Below are positions 20,873-32,010 of a DNA stretch of 64,000 bases, piece by piece. Source of the DNA: Anastrepha obliqua (Eukaryota > Arthropoda > Insecta > Diptera > Tephritidae); assembly GCF_027943255.1 (NCBI RefSeq), contig NC_072893.1, positions 42,864,001-42,928,000 on the forward strand. The letters run 5' to 3'. Positions within the stretch are counted from its first letter, which is position 1. Every line of letters starts with the position of its first letter. Below the pieces are notes generated by a model, which was given only the letters and a program-made list of their open reading frames with translations, searched no databases and was not told the origin of the DNA. A program made the position numbers and the translations under genes.

Positions 20873-21590
20873 ATTTCCTAGTGAAAGGCACTAAGGTACT
20901 TTTTGTAGGATTCACCGAAAGACCATGCAATTCGCACCAATACTCAATCTTATTTAGAGCTACCTGCATTTTATTGCATATAACTTCAAGTAATCGTCCT
21001 GAGATTAATGCGCACACATCGTCTGCGTAGGCTTGGATGTGTCCAATTTCCTGCAGATCATTAAGAAGAGAGTCCACCACGAAGCACCAGAGAAGGGGAG
21101 AGAGTACTCCGCCTTTTGGGCAACCCTTCTTAACCGCAACCCTGATTCCTTCATCGCTTTCTCTATCCTTGGTAAGCAGCCTTTTGGATAGCATAGAGTG
21201 GATCCATCTGACAATGATTTCTTCTACTCAACTCTACTTCTGATAGAAGAGCAGATAGAGTCAAAGGTAGCATTGTCGAAAGGTCCTTAAATGCCCACAA
21301 ACACGCCAAGAGTGCACTCTCTTATTTCTAGCCCTTTTTCGATTATGCAAACGCACTCGTGCAGAACCGATTCGCAAGATTTCCCACTTTGATAAGCATG
21401 TTGTCTGACGTTGAGAGGGTCTCGACTTAGAACCCTCGTCCTAATGTGCTTCTCCACCATACGTTCCAGACCCATAGGTCAAGCTTATAGGTCTGAAACT
21501 TTTTGGTAAAGCATAGCTGTCCTTGCCTCCTTGCCTGGCTTTGGGACAAATACAACTTTCACAAAACGCCACAGTTGTGGAACATAAACG
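20326..21590 (-). pseudogene. Non-LTR retrotransposon reverse transcriptase (R1/LOA-like)
   Basis: Successive frames on the minus strand cover most of a reverse transcriptase. VVFVPKPGKEA lies at about 21550, GLERMVEKHIRTRVLS with HAYQSGKSCESVLH at 21287-21475, and GCPKGGVLSPLLWCFVVDSL with the catalytic YADD box at 20826-21194. VKYLGVILDSKFTWKKHV follows below 20872. The GGVLSPLLW and YADD motifs form the polymerase active site and fit the R1/LOA group. Stops and frameshifts near 21210, 21290 and 20850 inactivate it. No endonuclease or 3' UTR is visible. Confidence 0.85.
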
Positions 21591-22372
21591 TGCAGCAACT
21601 GAATATAAATCAACAAAAAAGCAGTGAATATTAAGAAAAATTAGCGAAACATTTTACAACCCACATTCACAACAACTTTCGGTGGTCAGTATAAATTCGA
21701 AACGACGGAAATACGTTTCACTACAAACTCTGCAAGCAAAACAGCTCAACTAGCATTCCTACACACACACATGCACACATACATGTATACATGCACCTTC
21801 ATGTGCGTGCATTATAAAATGGCGAATTATAATTTTAATCCACCATCTGCAAAAAACCGAGATTCGCATAAATTGAAGTAGTTCTTTTTTTATAGAAAAA
21901 TTTCCTTATCTCGCCACCGGTAATTTTGTATGTATTTATTTTTTGCCTTTTCACTTTTTACACAAATGTTTTCAGTTTGCAATTTTTGCATACCATCAGC
22001 TAGTTGAAAAGTGTATAGTGGTACTTTTGTATTTGTATTTGAGTTTATGTGTGTATGTGTGTTGGCATGTGGCTGTGGTTTGTTGCAGCTGAACACTGCT
22101 GCGCTGCTCAAAGTTTCCCAACCAACCAACCATTCAACCAACAGCCAACAAACAATGTCTGTGGTAGTGCAGGCGCGGCGGAGTGTGGGTGAGAGTAAGC
22201 AGCGGATGGTGATAGCAGCAGCATTGCAACGATAGTAGCGGAATTCAGTCACTAATTATTGTTATTATGCTTTTTCTACAAATGTAATTACAAAAATACT
22301 TCATTTTCGCAAAAGAGGGTGACGCACACCGGCTGAAGAGGTAGGGGCAAAGTTAAGCGTAAGGATGTTGCG
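21591..22372. other. No gene seen
   Basis: Contains short ACACAC/ACATAC microsatellites near 21763-21800. Open frames on both strands at 21890-22252 lack recognisable domains. Confidence 0.4.
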
Positions 22373-22471
22373 ATGTTTTCTCGACGGATGTTGCTGACGC
22401 TAGTCGTCCTGTTGCTACTCCTGGTACTATTGCTGTTCCTATTACTGCTACTTCGCTGTGGCAAGTTGTAG
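22373..22471 (+). CDS. Possible 32-residue poly-leucine hydrophobic peptide
   Basis: ATG at 22373 opens MFSRRMLLTLVV followed by about 16 mostly Leu residues and RCGKL before TAG. It has the layout of a signal anchor: basic start, long hydrophobic core, basic end. The opposite strand reads as a decayed AGCAAC/CAG-type trinucleotide repeat, so the peptide may be only a by-product of repeat composition. Nothing around it supports expression. Confidence 0.15.
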   Translation: MFSRRMLLTLVVLLLLLVLLLFLLLLLRCGKL

Positions 22472-22853
22472 TAATTTTATTTGTCTGCGGTTATATCTCG
22501 CTGTGTTTTTGTCTTTTGTTGTTAAATTTTTCTATTTTAATTTTTTTTGTGTTTTTAGTTTTTTTTTTTTTTTGTGTTTTGTTGTCGTTTTTAGTTGGTC
22601 TTGTTCTTCCTGGTTGTTTTACTGCGGTTTCTATTGTTCGCTACCACAGTTGACTGCCTTGCGTTTTTTCGTAGCTGCTGTGTTGCACAAGGGGGCGTTT
22701 TCTGTGAATTTTCTCAAAGAATTTTCACTCGAAAGATGTTGGCTGATTTGAAAATTAGTTTTTTTTCTCCAGTTAAAACAATAGAGTCGTTCACAAGAGG
22801 TTCGTAAGTATTGTACTGTTGTAGGTGGTCAACTTTGACCTATTAAAAATATA
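22472..22853. other. T-rich stretch, no gene seen
   Basis: Runs of T produce a spurious Phe-rich frame at 22458-22751. Confidence 0.4.
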
Positions 22854-23890
22854 CGAGGTGTATTCAAAAATTATTTATTTACTCATTAATATCTATTTTG
22901 TCTCCTTCAAAGTAATCCCCATGATATATTATGCACTTATGCTAACGTTTTTTCCAATCTTGGAAGCACTTCAAAATATAATATAATTTTTTTTATCTTG
23001 TTCAGCTGCTCCTTCGATGCCGTCTTTATCTCGTCAATCGTAGCGGAGCGTCGTCCTTTCATAGACCTCTTCAGTTTCGGGAACAAAAAAACAATCACAG
23101 GGGGCCAGATCTGGGAAATACGATAGCTGTGGAATCATTAGTGTGTTGTTTTTGGCCAAAAAGTCGCGCACAAGCAACGGGCGTTATCGTGATGCAAGAG
23201 GCAATTTTTTTTCTTCGTGCGGCAACTTCCATTGAGCTTTGGTTTCCACCATAAACGCCGGATTCGTCACCAGTTATGATCCTCTGGAGCAAATTTGGAT
23301 CGTCGCGGATAGAGTTCAACACCTCATTAGCAAAGTTCATGCGATGCTGCTTTTGGTCGAAATTGAGCAGTTTTGGTACGAATTTTGCGGCGACCCATCT
23401 CAGGCAAAAATCATTGAAAAAAATCGAATGGCACGAACCAATCGATATGTCTAGGTCCTCAGCAACTTCTCTAACGGTGATTCGACGATTGGCCAAGTGC
23501 TCGGGCGTCCGGCATTTCGTCATTCACATCTTCTCAGCCTTCTGAGAACATTTTGTACCACCGATAAACGTTGCTTTGGTGGTAGTTTTTCATAGTTTTT
23601 CCGTATGACACAGTCATCATTCGGAATACATCCGCGCACTTAATTTCGCTTTTCACACAAAATTTGATACAGGTTCTTTGATCCATCTTTTGAATAGGTA
23701 AAAATCGAAGACAAGCCGAAACACGTGCAAGCAAAGTAGCTGTCAACAATTAACTGAACATTAAAAATGGCCGAACTCGTCGGCATGAGTGAGAAACATG
23801 AGTACCAACATATCACCGCAAAAAATCGAAATTCGAATATACGTAACCTCCGAAAATTCAAAATGCGCAATACTTTTTGAACACACCTCG
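22854..23890 (-). mobile_element. Mariner (DD34D) element with both termini, internally deleted
   Basis: CGAGGTGTATTCAAAAA on the left and the complement of CGAGGTGTGTTCAAAAA on the right form the terminal repeats, with TA on both sides. The minus strand encodes MDQRTCIKFCVKSEIKCADV and YRWYKMFSEG (23534-23690). After a break, ITVREVAEDLDISIGSCHSI, FVPKLLNFDQKQHR and IITGDESGVYG (23095-23523) include the first catalytic aspartate. A deletion then joins this to the HHDNA block, after which the frame shifts. At 1037 bp it is about 250 bp short of a complete element. The family is related to the element at 58879. Confidence 0.9.
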
Positions 23891-24193
23891 TATTTAGGTA
23901 GTTCACAGGGTACCATACAAGCCATTTTAGGAATTCTCACATAGCTAAAGAATAGTTGGTTGCATTTTCAAGTCCTCTAAGTATTCACTAAGCACTCACA
24001 ACACTTTATGAACCACCTTTATGATATATATTGGATAAGTTTCCGCCCTCGGTAAAAAGGTGTTGCTGCTGATACTATTTTTGTGTTAGCTCCAGTAATG
24101 TACTGGTGATTTGAAGGTGGATATGTGAGGTATCGATCGCAGTAGCCAATACTCGTTTGAAGCGTAAATATCCTTTTTTATCTGACGTCAAAA

Positions 24194-24800
24194 ATGTCTA
24201 TGTTCGCCCTGAAAAAAAAGCAGCATTTGTGGGAAGCTATGCTTCATTATTACCTTTCAAAGAAACGTGTTTGATGACGTGTGAGATGCTTCTTGAACTG
24301 TAGAAAAGAAAAGGTTTTCTGCATCGTATGTATTATGATAACTCTAAGCGTCAAAAAAGTTGGACCCTGCCAGGTGAACCAGGACCATCGACAGCGAAGA
24401 ACAACAATATTCATGCTTCAAAGGTTATGTTGTGCATCTGATGGGATCAGCAGGGTGTCATGTATTATGGACTCCTTAACCATATGAAACCGTCACTGGT
24501 CAAACTGATTTGGTGCATGACAAAGCCAGACCACACATTGCTAAATCGGTCCATGAATATTTAAAGGGACTGAATTGGAAAATCTTGCCCCACTCGCCGT
24601 ATCCCCCAGACATTGTACCTTCGAACTACCATCTGTCCCGATCAATGGAGTCAGCCCTTATTGGAGAGCGGTTCACTTCTCACGAGACCATCGCAAACTG
24701 GCTCCATGGATGGATCAAGTCAAAGAACTCGAATTTTTCGTCAGAGGAATCCGTATGCTGCCTGAAAGGGTGAGTAAAGTTGTAGCTTCCAATATCATTT
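24194..24800 (+). pseudogene. Mariner transposase of irritans type, deleted and mutated
   Basis: A start at 24194 gives MSMFALKKKQHLWEAMLHYY, the usual irritans-type N-terminus. A large deletion then leads to WTLPGEPGPSTAKN and CIWWDQQGVMYYGLL at about 24350-24480. HDKARPHIAKSVHEYL follows at 24515, and in the third catalytic block NYHL replaces DYHL, so the last aspartate is lost. CIWWDQxGVxYY is characteristic of the irritans subfamily. Frameshifts occur near 24260, 24490 and 24720. Terminal repeats were not resolved. Confidence 0.8.
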
Positions 24801-24906
24801 ATTATTTAATTGTTTATATTATATGTAACTTTAGCTAAGCAAGGACGAAAACTCTTTGGTATAGAGGCCAAGTCAAAAGTCCTCTGTTACTGTTGCTGCA
24901 ACATAG

Positions 24907-25222
24907 ACGACTGTCCTTATATATATATACATATAATTGGCGCGTACACCCTATTTGGGTGTTTGGTCGAGCTCCTCCTCCTATTTGTGGCGTGCGTCTT
25001 GATGTTGTTCCACAAATGGAGGGACCTACAGTTTCAAGCTGACTCCGGACGGCAAATATTTTTTATTAGGAGCTTTTTCATGGCAGAAATACACTCGGAG
25101 GTTTGCGATTGGTTGCCGAGGGGCGAGGGCTATTAGAAAAATGTTTTTCTTAATTTTGTGTGTTTTCACCGAGATTCGAACCTATGTTCTCGCACCAACC
25201 CATTCGGCTACGACTGTCCTTA
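24907..25222 (-). repeat. tRNA-derived SINE, full-length copy D, with target duplication
   Basis: A complete SINE in inverse orientation: the AT-rich tail is at 24920-24940 and the head ends with the complement of CGTAGCCGAATGGGTTGG near 25195-25211. The B box (GGTTCGAATCTCGG) is well kept at about 25168-25182. ACGACTGTCCTTA occurs at 24907-24919 and again at 25210-25222, a 13-bp target-site duplication. This length fits LINE-mediated insertion and fixes the ends of the family. Confidence 0.9.
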
Positions 25223-25899
25223 CCCGCATATAAAACTGGATCGTTTCGGCAACTCTCCTGCGAACATCACCTTTTAATCCGCGACCTGCTGATTTTCCAT
25301 ACTTCAAGTACTTAAGTTCTTGCTTAAAGTGCAAAATTAATTTGTAATTCTTTTTAAATTAATTTCAGTCAGTTATTAGTAAGTATGATATTAACACTAA
25401 AAAAAAATTTATTCAAAAATTTACTTTATTTGCTCATTAGAGAAAGTTTGCCCACATAGGTAGAGAAAGTTATTTAAAACTTCCAAGACGCTGACTTCAT
25501 ACGAGACTTAATGGAGATACTTGATCAGGGGAAGGCAAAACAAGTAATCCTTCCCTCCAGAAGGGCATCATATGGGCTCCTAGGCCTGGGCAGAGCGGAT
25601 TTACCAACTCTCACTGAACACTGCACGGAACACACTTCGCTATCACTTCAAGAAACTAGAATTAGTACAAATAGCGTCTGCCATTCAACTCTTTGATAAA
25701 CGCCAGGGCTTATATGTACTCTGCGGATGCATCTCTAGAAGAATGTCAATTCATATAGCTTGGTTGTGCGATTCTAAATCTATTGGAGCAAATCTAATAT
25801 GGCACAAAAATGCCAAATGGTGGTACGGAAATATATCAGAAACCTCAGATTATAGATTTGTGGTGAAACATAGTGGGCCATATTAGAGATCGCAGTGCA
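25223..25899. other. No gene seen
   Basis: Unrecognised, AT-rich. A 61-codon frame at 25511 has no identifiable domain. Confidence 0.4.
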
Positions 25900-26300
25900 T
25901 CACAGTCCATTAATAGTAATAATACCCGTTGATGTGGTTTCAACAAAATGGTACCACATGCTACTCAACCAACAAAATCAACAATTTATGGCAAACGAAT
26001 TTTCAGGTAAAATAATCTCTCGATATTCGTTGTCAACATCACCCGGTTGATGCCTCCCGAGTGAACCAATTGAAGCCTAGAAAAGTGAAATTCGGTATGC
26101 AATTCTTGCGATAGTTCCCCTATCCAAAATTTCACGAAAATACTCGACAGCTGCAAGCATGCACGCGCTGGAACATTTCATACACGCAAAGGCGTAATTC
26201 ACATAACCTCAAGCACTTATGTTAGTAAAAATATAACGAATTCGGATTGAAGATATGGACTTACTTTGAATTAAAACAAATAAATTGAAACAAGTAAACT
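25900..26300 (+). pseudogene. DD41D-type transposase scrap
   Basis: The translation near 25930 reads MWFQQNGTTCYSTNKINN, then KIISRYSLSTSP. It aligns by eye with the WFQQDGATCHT block of DD41D transposases, with the second catalytic aspartate changed to asparagine. The third catalytic block is not recognisable. Strongly decayed. Confidence 0.5.
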
Positions 26301-26974
26301 TCAACTTGAAAGACCCTTTTTTTCTTCATCAAGATTGTATAGATTAGATGTCTGTTTAGTTGACTATCTTAACATTAATTCAATATTACAACTCATACGT
26401 CATCACAGAGTGCTGAAAAGTGAACTTCCAGCGCTCATCTGTTGGTGCACAAAAGTTATTCACTCTTTACCGTTGAGCTTATATTTTTCAAATACACTTC
26501 CTCAGACTCAATCAAGGGCTTTTTTGGTTTTCTTCCAAATAAATCAGGCGTTCGGAAGTCTTTTTTTCTAGATTTTTTTTTAGCTCTATTTCTAAAAAAA
26601 CTTTGCTTTTCTCGTAATGATGGCGGTTTCAAATATAACTGAATCTTTGAATTATGGAAAAAAGTTGTAAACGTATTTGTTTTAATAATTTTTCAAGTAA
26701 AGTTTAAAATTTTAAGAATCAGCTGCTCTTAATTACGCCCACTGTGCTCTAGTTTGTTAGCAAACTTTATCAATTTGTTTGCGCGCATCCCAACCGCTAA
26801 GGGGTAGAGAAGGTGCACGACGTCCGTTGGCATAGTTGGGAAAAGCAAAAATTATTGCAAACACAAAATATTATTACTCGTACAAACACTTTTTAAGCAT
26901 AAAGGCGTATGTATTTGCGCATCCTGCGGGAAATGTTAGACCTTTAAATTTGATTATTTAGGCCATGAATATAG
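26301..26974. other. No gene seen
   Basis: AT-rich, unrecognised. Confidence 0.4.
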
Positions 26975-27690
26975 ATAATGAATGAAGATGATTTCAGTAA
27001 CTGGTGTATCAATAATCGTCTATCGCTCAAAATTACCTTTTCCAAGCGTATCACTGCTATTGACTCCTCTTATCTCCCCTGTCACATTTACATGGAATTA
27101 AAGACTTGGGTGTAATACTTGATTCGAATCTTACTTTTGCTAGTCCTATAAATTCTATTGATACCAAATCTTACGCCATGCTTGCTTTTGTTAGGCGTAT
27201 AGCTCCGATTTCTCCTGCCCTCATTCGCTGAGGCTTTCGTAGGCGGCATTTGTATGTTCCAAACTGGGGTATGCATCTTGCAATTGGTCTCCGTATTACG
27301 AGAAGTGCCAGGATGCTAGAGTTGAACGAATCCCGAAGGTATTCTTATATTTCCCGTTGTGTAATTTACGCTTTTCGGATCCTATCCCTAACTATAAAGT
27401 GCAATGCTTATTGATTAACTTAGAAACACTGCAGAATAGTATAATAATCTAACCTTTGTTTTTCATTTTTGTATTGATCCGTGGTCCTGTTGACTGGTCG
27501 GTGCTTCTTGAGAGGATTTTCTTTAATATTCCGCCCAGAGCTCTTCGTAGTTCGGAGTTCTTCTATGTTGGTTTCTCAAATCTCCTTATGCTCGACATGA
27601 TTTTATTACTGCAGCCTAAATTGAGTTTAATAAAATTTTAAAATTTGTCGATATTTTTTTCATTTTCAAAAGATCTCTTTTTCTTCTTGA
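26975..27690 (+). pseudogene. Jockey-like non-LTR reverse transcriptase, C-terminal part
   Basis: Reading across several frameshifts gives WCINNRLSL, then IKDLGVILDSNLTFASPIN, SYAMLAFVRRIAPIS and LINLETLQ. It continues with LLERIFFNIPPRALRSSEFF near 27500. This order is that of the RT thumb and C-terminal extension in Jockey-superfamily elements. The palm motifs lie upstream and are missing. Confidence 0.7.
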
Positions 27691-28050
27691 TTGGCGCGAT
27701 AACCGCTTAAGTGGTTTGGGCCGAGTTTAAAAAAGCGCTTTCCTTTGCTTCTTTCTTTCAGTTAGGAAAAGGCAGAACTACATAACAGCGCAGTTGTTAA
27801 GGCCTGTGAAGTCAACATCGTTAACAATTTAGGCTCGTACGATCCTCTCCAACATCAGGTTAAACAATTCACACGACAGCAAGTCACCCTTTCTGAAACC
27901 TCGTTTGGTATTAATCAGCTCGAAAAGGTCCTTCCTAATTCTAATAGCGCTGCTGGTATTGCGCAACGTCATCATTCATAACCGTATTAGTTTTGCAGGG
28001 ATACCAAATTTAGACATCGCGGCATACAAGTAAAAGTTGTGACTTTGCAA
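27691..28050 (-). pseudogene. RTE-like non-LTR fragment: RT motif B joined to a 3' end
   Basis: The minus strand contains AAMSKFGIPAKLIRL, then TKRGFRKGDLLSCELFNLML, the RT finger/palm block that precedes the catalytic box in RTE-like polymerases. It then skips to a 3' terminus whose complement reads GCGCCAATCAAGAAGAA. That terminus is shared with 36440-36930 and 40430-41100. Much of the C-terminal region has been deleted between the two parts. Confidence 0.65.
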
Positions 28051-28739
28051 TCAATGCAATGAAACGCCCTGCAGGGTTAGTGCGTACACAACTACTCATA
28101 CATACATATATTTCAATGTGTTTGTGCACCAGCAAACAAAAAGCGGTAAGCGGCAAAAAAGCCGGCGTGAGTTCAGCATTCGCTGGAGCGACTACACAGC
28201 AGGAGTGTGGGTAGTAAATTTTTGCAGTAGTCTCAGTTTTGCTCTAATTAATATTTCAATTTAAATGAGATTTGTGCAATGGGCGCACCACACGGCCACA
28301 GTAAAGTTGTTGCCCTTAAAGTGGTAATGAATGTATGTAGATACATACATATATACATATGAGAGTGAGCGAGGGGGTCATGTTAGCCAACACCACTAGT
28401 GTTGCTGGCAACATGCTGCACGCTATTTTTATACAATCATTGCCACTGCTTACTTGAATTTATTTATTTTATTTTATAAGCCAACTGCAACTGCAAAAAA
28501 ATGAGAATTTATAATAGAAAAAGCGAAAATAAAGTAAAATATGAAGTAATGCTCGTGGAGGTGGAATCTCATTGCTTACACCCAATGCATCCTAACGCAC
28601 GCTTTTCCTCTAGAGGCCTTAAAGCAACTAAAAGTATAAGCCAGTTTTAGGGTAATTCATAGAGTGATTTATATGTGACCATTCTTATTTCCTATTTCAC
28701 ATTCACATTCTTATTTCACATTGGATTGTTCCAAGATTT
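28051..28739. other. No gene seen
   Basis: Contains short ATACAT repeats near 28335-28365. No coding pattern recognised. Confidence 0.4.
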
Positions 28740-29930
28740 TTTTTTGTGTTTTGTCGTGGCAGACTAGCCAGATCAGCACCAGACACAATTACAACCGTTG
28801 CACCACACTCGAGTTCCCTTTTTAAGTTTCTTAAAATCTACTCAACCTCCGAAGAAATCTGAGCAGATCTTCTGGTGCCAAGAAGCAAAGGTGGTCGCTT
28901 ATTAACACATCAGTGCCAAAGTCCTCAATCCTGATTCGAGCGCAGGTCGCGCCGACGTACAGAAAGTGGTCCACCGTCACATCCTCCTCTGCACATGATA
29001 GGCAGAGTGCATTGTCTGGGATGCCCACCTTTTTCATGTGTGTTGCCCATAGAAAGTGGCCCGTCATCAGTCCAACCACCTGCCTACAGTCTCTTCTGCT
29101 TATTGACTGGGAGACAAGTCAGGTAACATCAGTTTTGTCCATCTGCAGCCTCTCTCAGCCTGCCAAGCTCGCTTGTGAGTTTAAGTAACTCGGAAGGAAG
29201 TTGGCCTCAGAGTCCATTCTATCTAAAGATACCTACGTGTCGCGGGACACATGTTAGCATTTATATCTTCCAACATAGTTTAACCTGGATTTACAGTACT
29301 CAACTACCCTTGAAGTGGTTAAGGGTTCTCTGAGGCTATGAGAGCAGCTCTTCTGTCGCTGCAGACACATACAGATCTGCCACTCCATCTGTTTTCCACA
29401 ACAAAGTTCATCGCTTCTTGAACAGCATACACCTCGGCTTGAAACACAGATACGTGCATTCCTTCGTTCTTGGTTTTTCTTTTCGTTCCTAGTTTTGTCC
29501 CGCTTGATTCCACGTAGACCCCACAGCCGGAGCCATACTCGGTCCTGGAGCCATCCGTGAAAATGCGAGAACAGTGTTTACCGGGCTTATTTTCTGAGTT
29601 TGACAACAGTTGAGTCTCTGGCAGCACCACACTGTATCTCTTGTCAAGCACGACTCTGGATGGCATGTAGTCAAGGGACATGGCGATTATCGTTGGATCG
29701 AAGTCCATGCTTACTTTGTTGTCCAATGCCAGACAGGGGCTGTACCAATTCCAAATTCAGCCTGCGGACGGCCTTCAAGGCCTCTCCTTGGATGAAAAAA
29801 TCATGTGGTGATAGACCAACCAAACCATCTAATGCCAAGATCTTAATTTTTAGTAGTTTTCTCTGGAGATAACTACAAAGGCACTCGTAGGGCGTGGAGA
29901 CCGCGAAGCAATACCAATTTAAATTTACCT
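28740..29930 (-). pseudogene. RNase H-bearing non-LTR retrotransposon, 3' half
   Basis: From upstream to downstream on the minus strand: an RT-to-RNase H linker (LVGLSPHDFFIQGEALKAVR, 29671-29946), an RNase H domain with FTDGSRTEYGSGCGVYVE and SVFQAEVYAVQEAMNFV (29319-29726), and the C-terminal RRLVGLMTGHFL-type segment with a damaged zinc knuckle (LCLSCAEEDVTVDHFL, 28831-29079). The 3' UTR matches 9600-10005. The RNase H frame carries an insertion (KLGTKRKTKNEG) not present in the copy at 16633. Stops and frameshifts separate the three parts. Confidence 0.8.
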
Positions 29931-30339
29931 GGAATTGAGATTTCAATGAAAGTTACAATGGGTGGGCTCTTTGAAAAGGCAAAAGTAAAAAGTTAATATA
30001 TTTTTTTTATTTTTTAAATTTTACGTCAACTCCCTTTGTAGTTGTTAGTAGTTTTGGGCTGACCTCTTTTGGAAATTCAACGAACACATGGGCTTGCAAA
30101 TGCTTTGTAGAGCTTTCCTGTGTCAAATAAATTTAATTTTTTATATTTAAAGTTTTTAGTTTCTTCTGGATTTTAAACTGCATGCACAAATGTTAATGTT
30201 GCATAATGATTAGCGACTGAAAACCAGAAACAAAAATATGCTCTGGAAATTCAATATGGTTGAGGAAGACATACTTCCGCATATTTATCTCAATGCGCTT
30301 GACTTAATGGAATATTTTTTGCTACCGAAAAAAAAATGT
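29931..30339. other. No gene seen
   Basis: AT-rich, unrecognised. Confidence 0.4.
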
Positions 30340-30690
30340 CGAACCATCTACAGCCATTCAATGCTGTTGATGTATTGCAGGAGAGAAAACTGATCTAGGT
30401 TGGACAACTGTCCCACGCAACCATCAAAAGGTACACTAAGGAATCTTAAGCGACTAGCCGCAAAAAAAGCCGGACATTTGCAAAGAAAGTGTTCAACGGT
30501 GGCTTTCTCTGCCGTATCACCAGAGCTTCTGCAATGGGAGCTCTATGGAAGTTCAACGCAAGAGTTCCGATAACCCAGTGACCGATGAATACCGCCATGA
30601 GTTTGGAAGTTGAATAATAGCGGGCATCCGATACCCCCAGCGCTTTAAGCGTTTTTGTACGACAATTTGGTCTCAGTACGATACTTTCAC
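30340..30690 (-). pseudogene. Non-LTR retrotransposon zinc-knuckle end
   Basis: The minus strand reads SGDTAEKATVEHFLCKCPAF then RLRFLSVPFDGCVGQLSN, a C-terminal knuckle end of RNase H-type elements, close in pattern to 350-460. The first cysteine pair is damaged. Confidence 0.65.
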
Positions 30691-30739
30691 TTTATTTGAT
30701 GGACTGCGTACACAATTTTTTTTAATCCATTACTTTACG

Positions 30740-31060
30740 GGCTGTATAAAAGTAACGCCGTCTTATTGGAATCAAATGTTGTGGAGATCACGAGCTTCAA
30801 TTTTCGTGGCGCGATAGTATACAACATTCACTGTTACATTGGCGCCAGTCTCATATTTGAAGAAATATGGGCCGGTGGTTCCTCCAGCCCATCGGCCACA
30901 CCAAACGGTTGTTTTCAATGGATGTAATGGCTATTCTTGAATGTCTTCGTGTTGCTTTTCAGCCTGAATATGGGAATTTTATTTACTGACGTTGCCATTA
31001 AGCCAAAAATGGGTCACATCGCTGAACACCATAAGTTGGCCTGAGCGCGCGATGCACTCT
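30740..31060 (-). pseudogene. DD41D-type transposase fragment, first catalytic block
   Basis: The minus strand gives MVFSDVTHFWLNGNVSK, then TTVWCGRWAGGTTGPYFFK and GANVTVN. The aspartate of FSD is the first catalytic residue. The fragment stops at a decayed WFQQDGA-like block near 30750. Several in-frame stops are present, and no termini were identified. Confidence 0.7.
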
Positions 31061-31695
31061 TTCGTAATAAACTTTTACGATTTGTAAATGTTGTTGGCGC
31101 GTAAGTCTGTACATGGTGAAATGTCAATGAAAACTGAATAAAATTATGTATTTAGTTTAACAGTAGTTACGCGAAATCTGTCAAAAACACTATTGGCAAA
31201 AGTGTATCTAATCTGAGTACCGTTTATTGGCCATTTCAATAAGGAATTGTATACATTTTTTATTTGCATGTTTTTGTATTGTTGTAAGGAAGTTGAAATC
31301 AAAATATCAGAAATATTATCAAAAGTGCCGTCGCGCCATAGATATGCTCCCACTAACACTATAACATTTCTCCTTCTCGGCTGCTTTCCATCCTAGAACC
31401 GCGTTAGCATTTTTTCAAGGTGGAGCTCCGTTTATGTCTATTGGCACAACAGGTTCCTGCGTCCAGGCTCCGCTCCGAAGGACGTATGGAGACTTTACGC
31501 TATGGATGGTATCCACTCCTCCCTTTTGCCTTCGAAAGCGGTTGTGGGGGTTGTGAAACACCGGTGATTGTGCAATAGTCTAAAACTCACAAACTAAACT
31601 ATTGTCTTGTCTTCTGTTTGGCACTCTGTTACGTGCATAGCTACCATAGTAAACGAGGGAGGATCTTTATGCGCGGCTATCAAAAAGCACAGGCT
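31061..31695. other. No gene seen
   Basis: Unrecognised sequence. Confidence 0.4.
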
Positions 31696-32010
31696 ACTGT
31701 TGTTGTTGTTGTTGTTTTAACAGTAATAGAAGCCCCGTCAGTGTAGGATATATCACCCGTCGTCTTCGTTTGGCTCATTTAAGGCAGGCCCAGGAAAAAT
31801 GCTGTTTCGACGGGTTGGGTCCAGAGGGTGAGAAGTGTTAAATGAGTAGGTTTTAGAGGGCATGTGGAAAGGTGGTTAGTGTCGTGCGGGGTATCTTCAC
31901 ATGGCGGACATATGTTTGGTATAACGGGGTCAATTCTAGATAAGTAGGAGTTTAACCTGCTACAGTATCCAGAACGTAGTTATGCCAGTGTTACGCCTGT
32001 CTCACGGGGA
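31696..32010 (-). pseudogene. Jockey-like non-LTR 3' end with (CAA)n tail
   Basis: The minus strand encodes RLNSYLSRIDPVIPN, the zinc knuckle CPPCEDTPHDTNHLSTCP and LTLWTQPVETAFFLGLP, the C-terminal end of a non-LTR polyprotein. A short 3' UTR follows, ending in six CAA units (GTT on the plus strand at about 31698-31716). The coding end is almost unbroken. The missing upstream part marks it as a 5'-truncated insertion. Confidence 0.75.

Noticed and set aside
22458..22751. Phe-rich membrane protein
   Set aside because: Produced by long T runs; no signal of coding selection.
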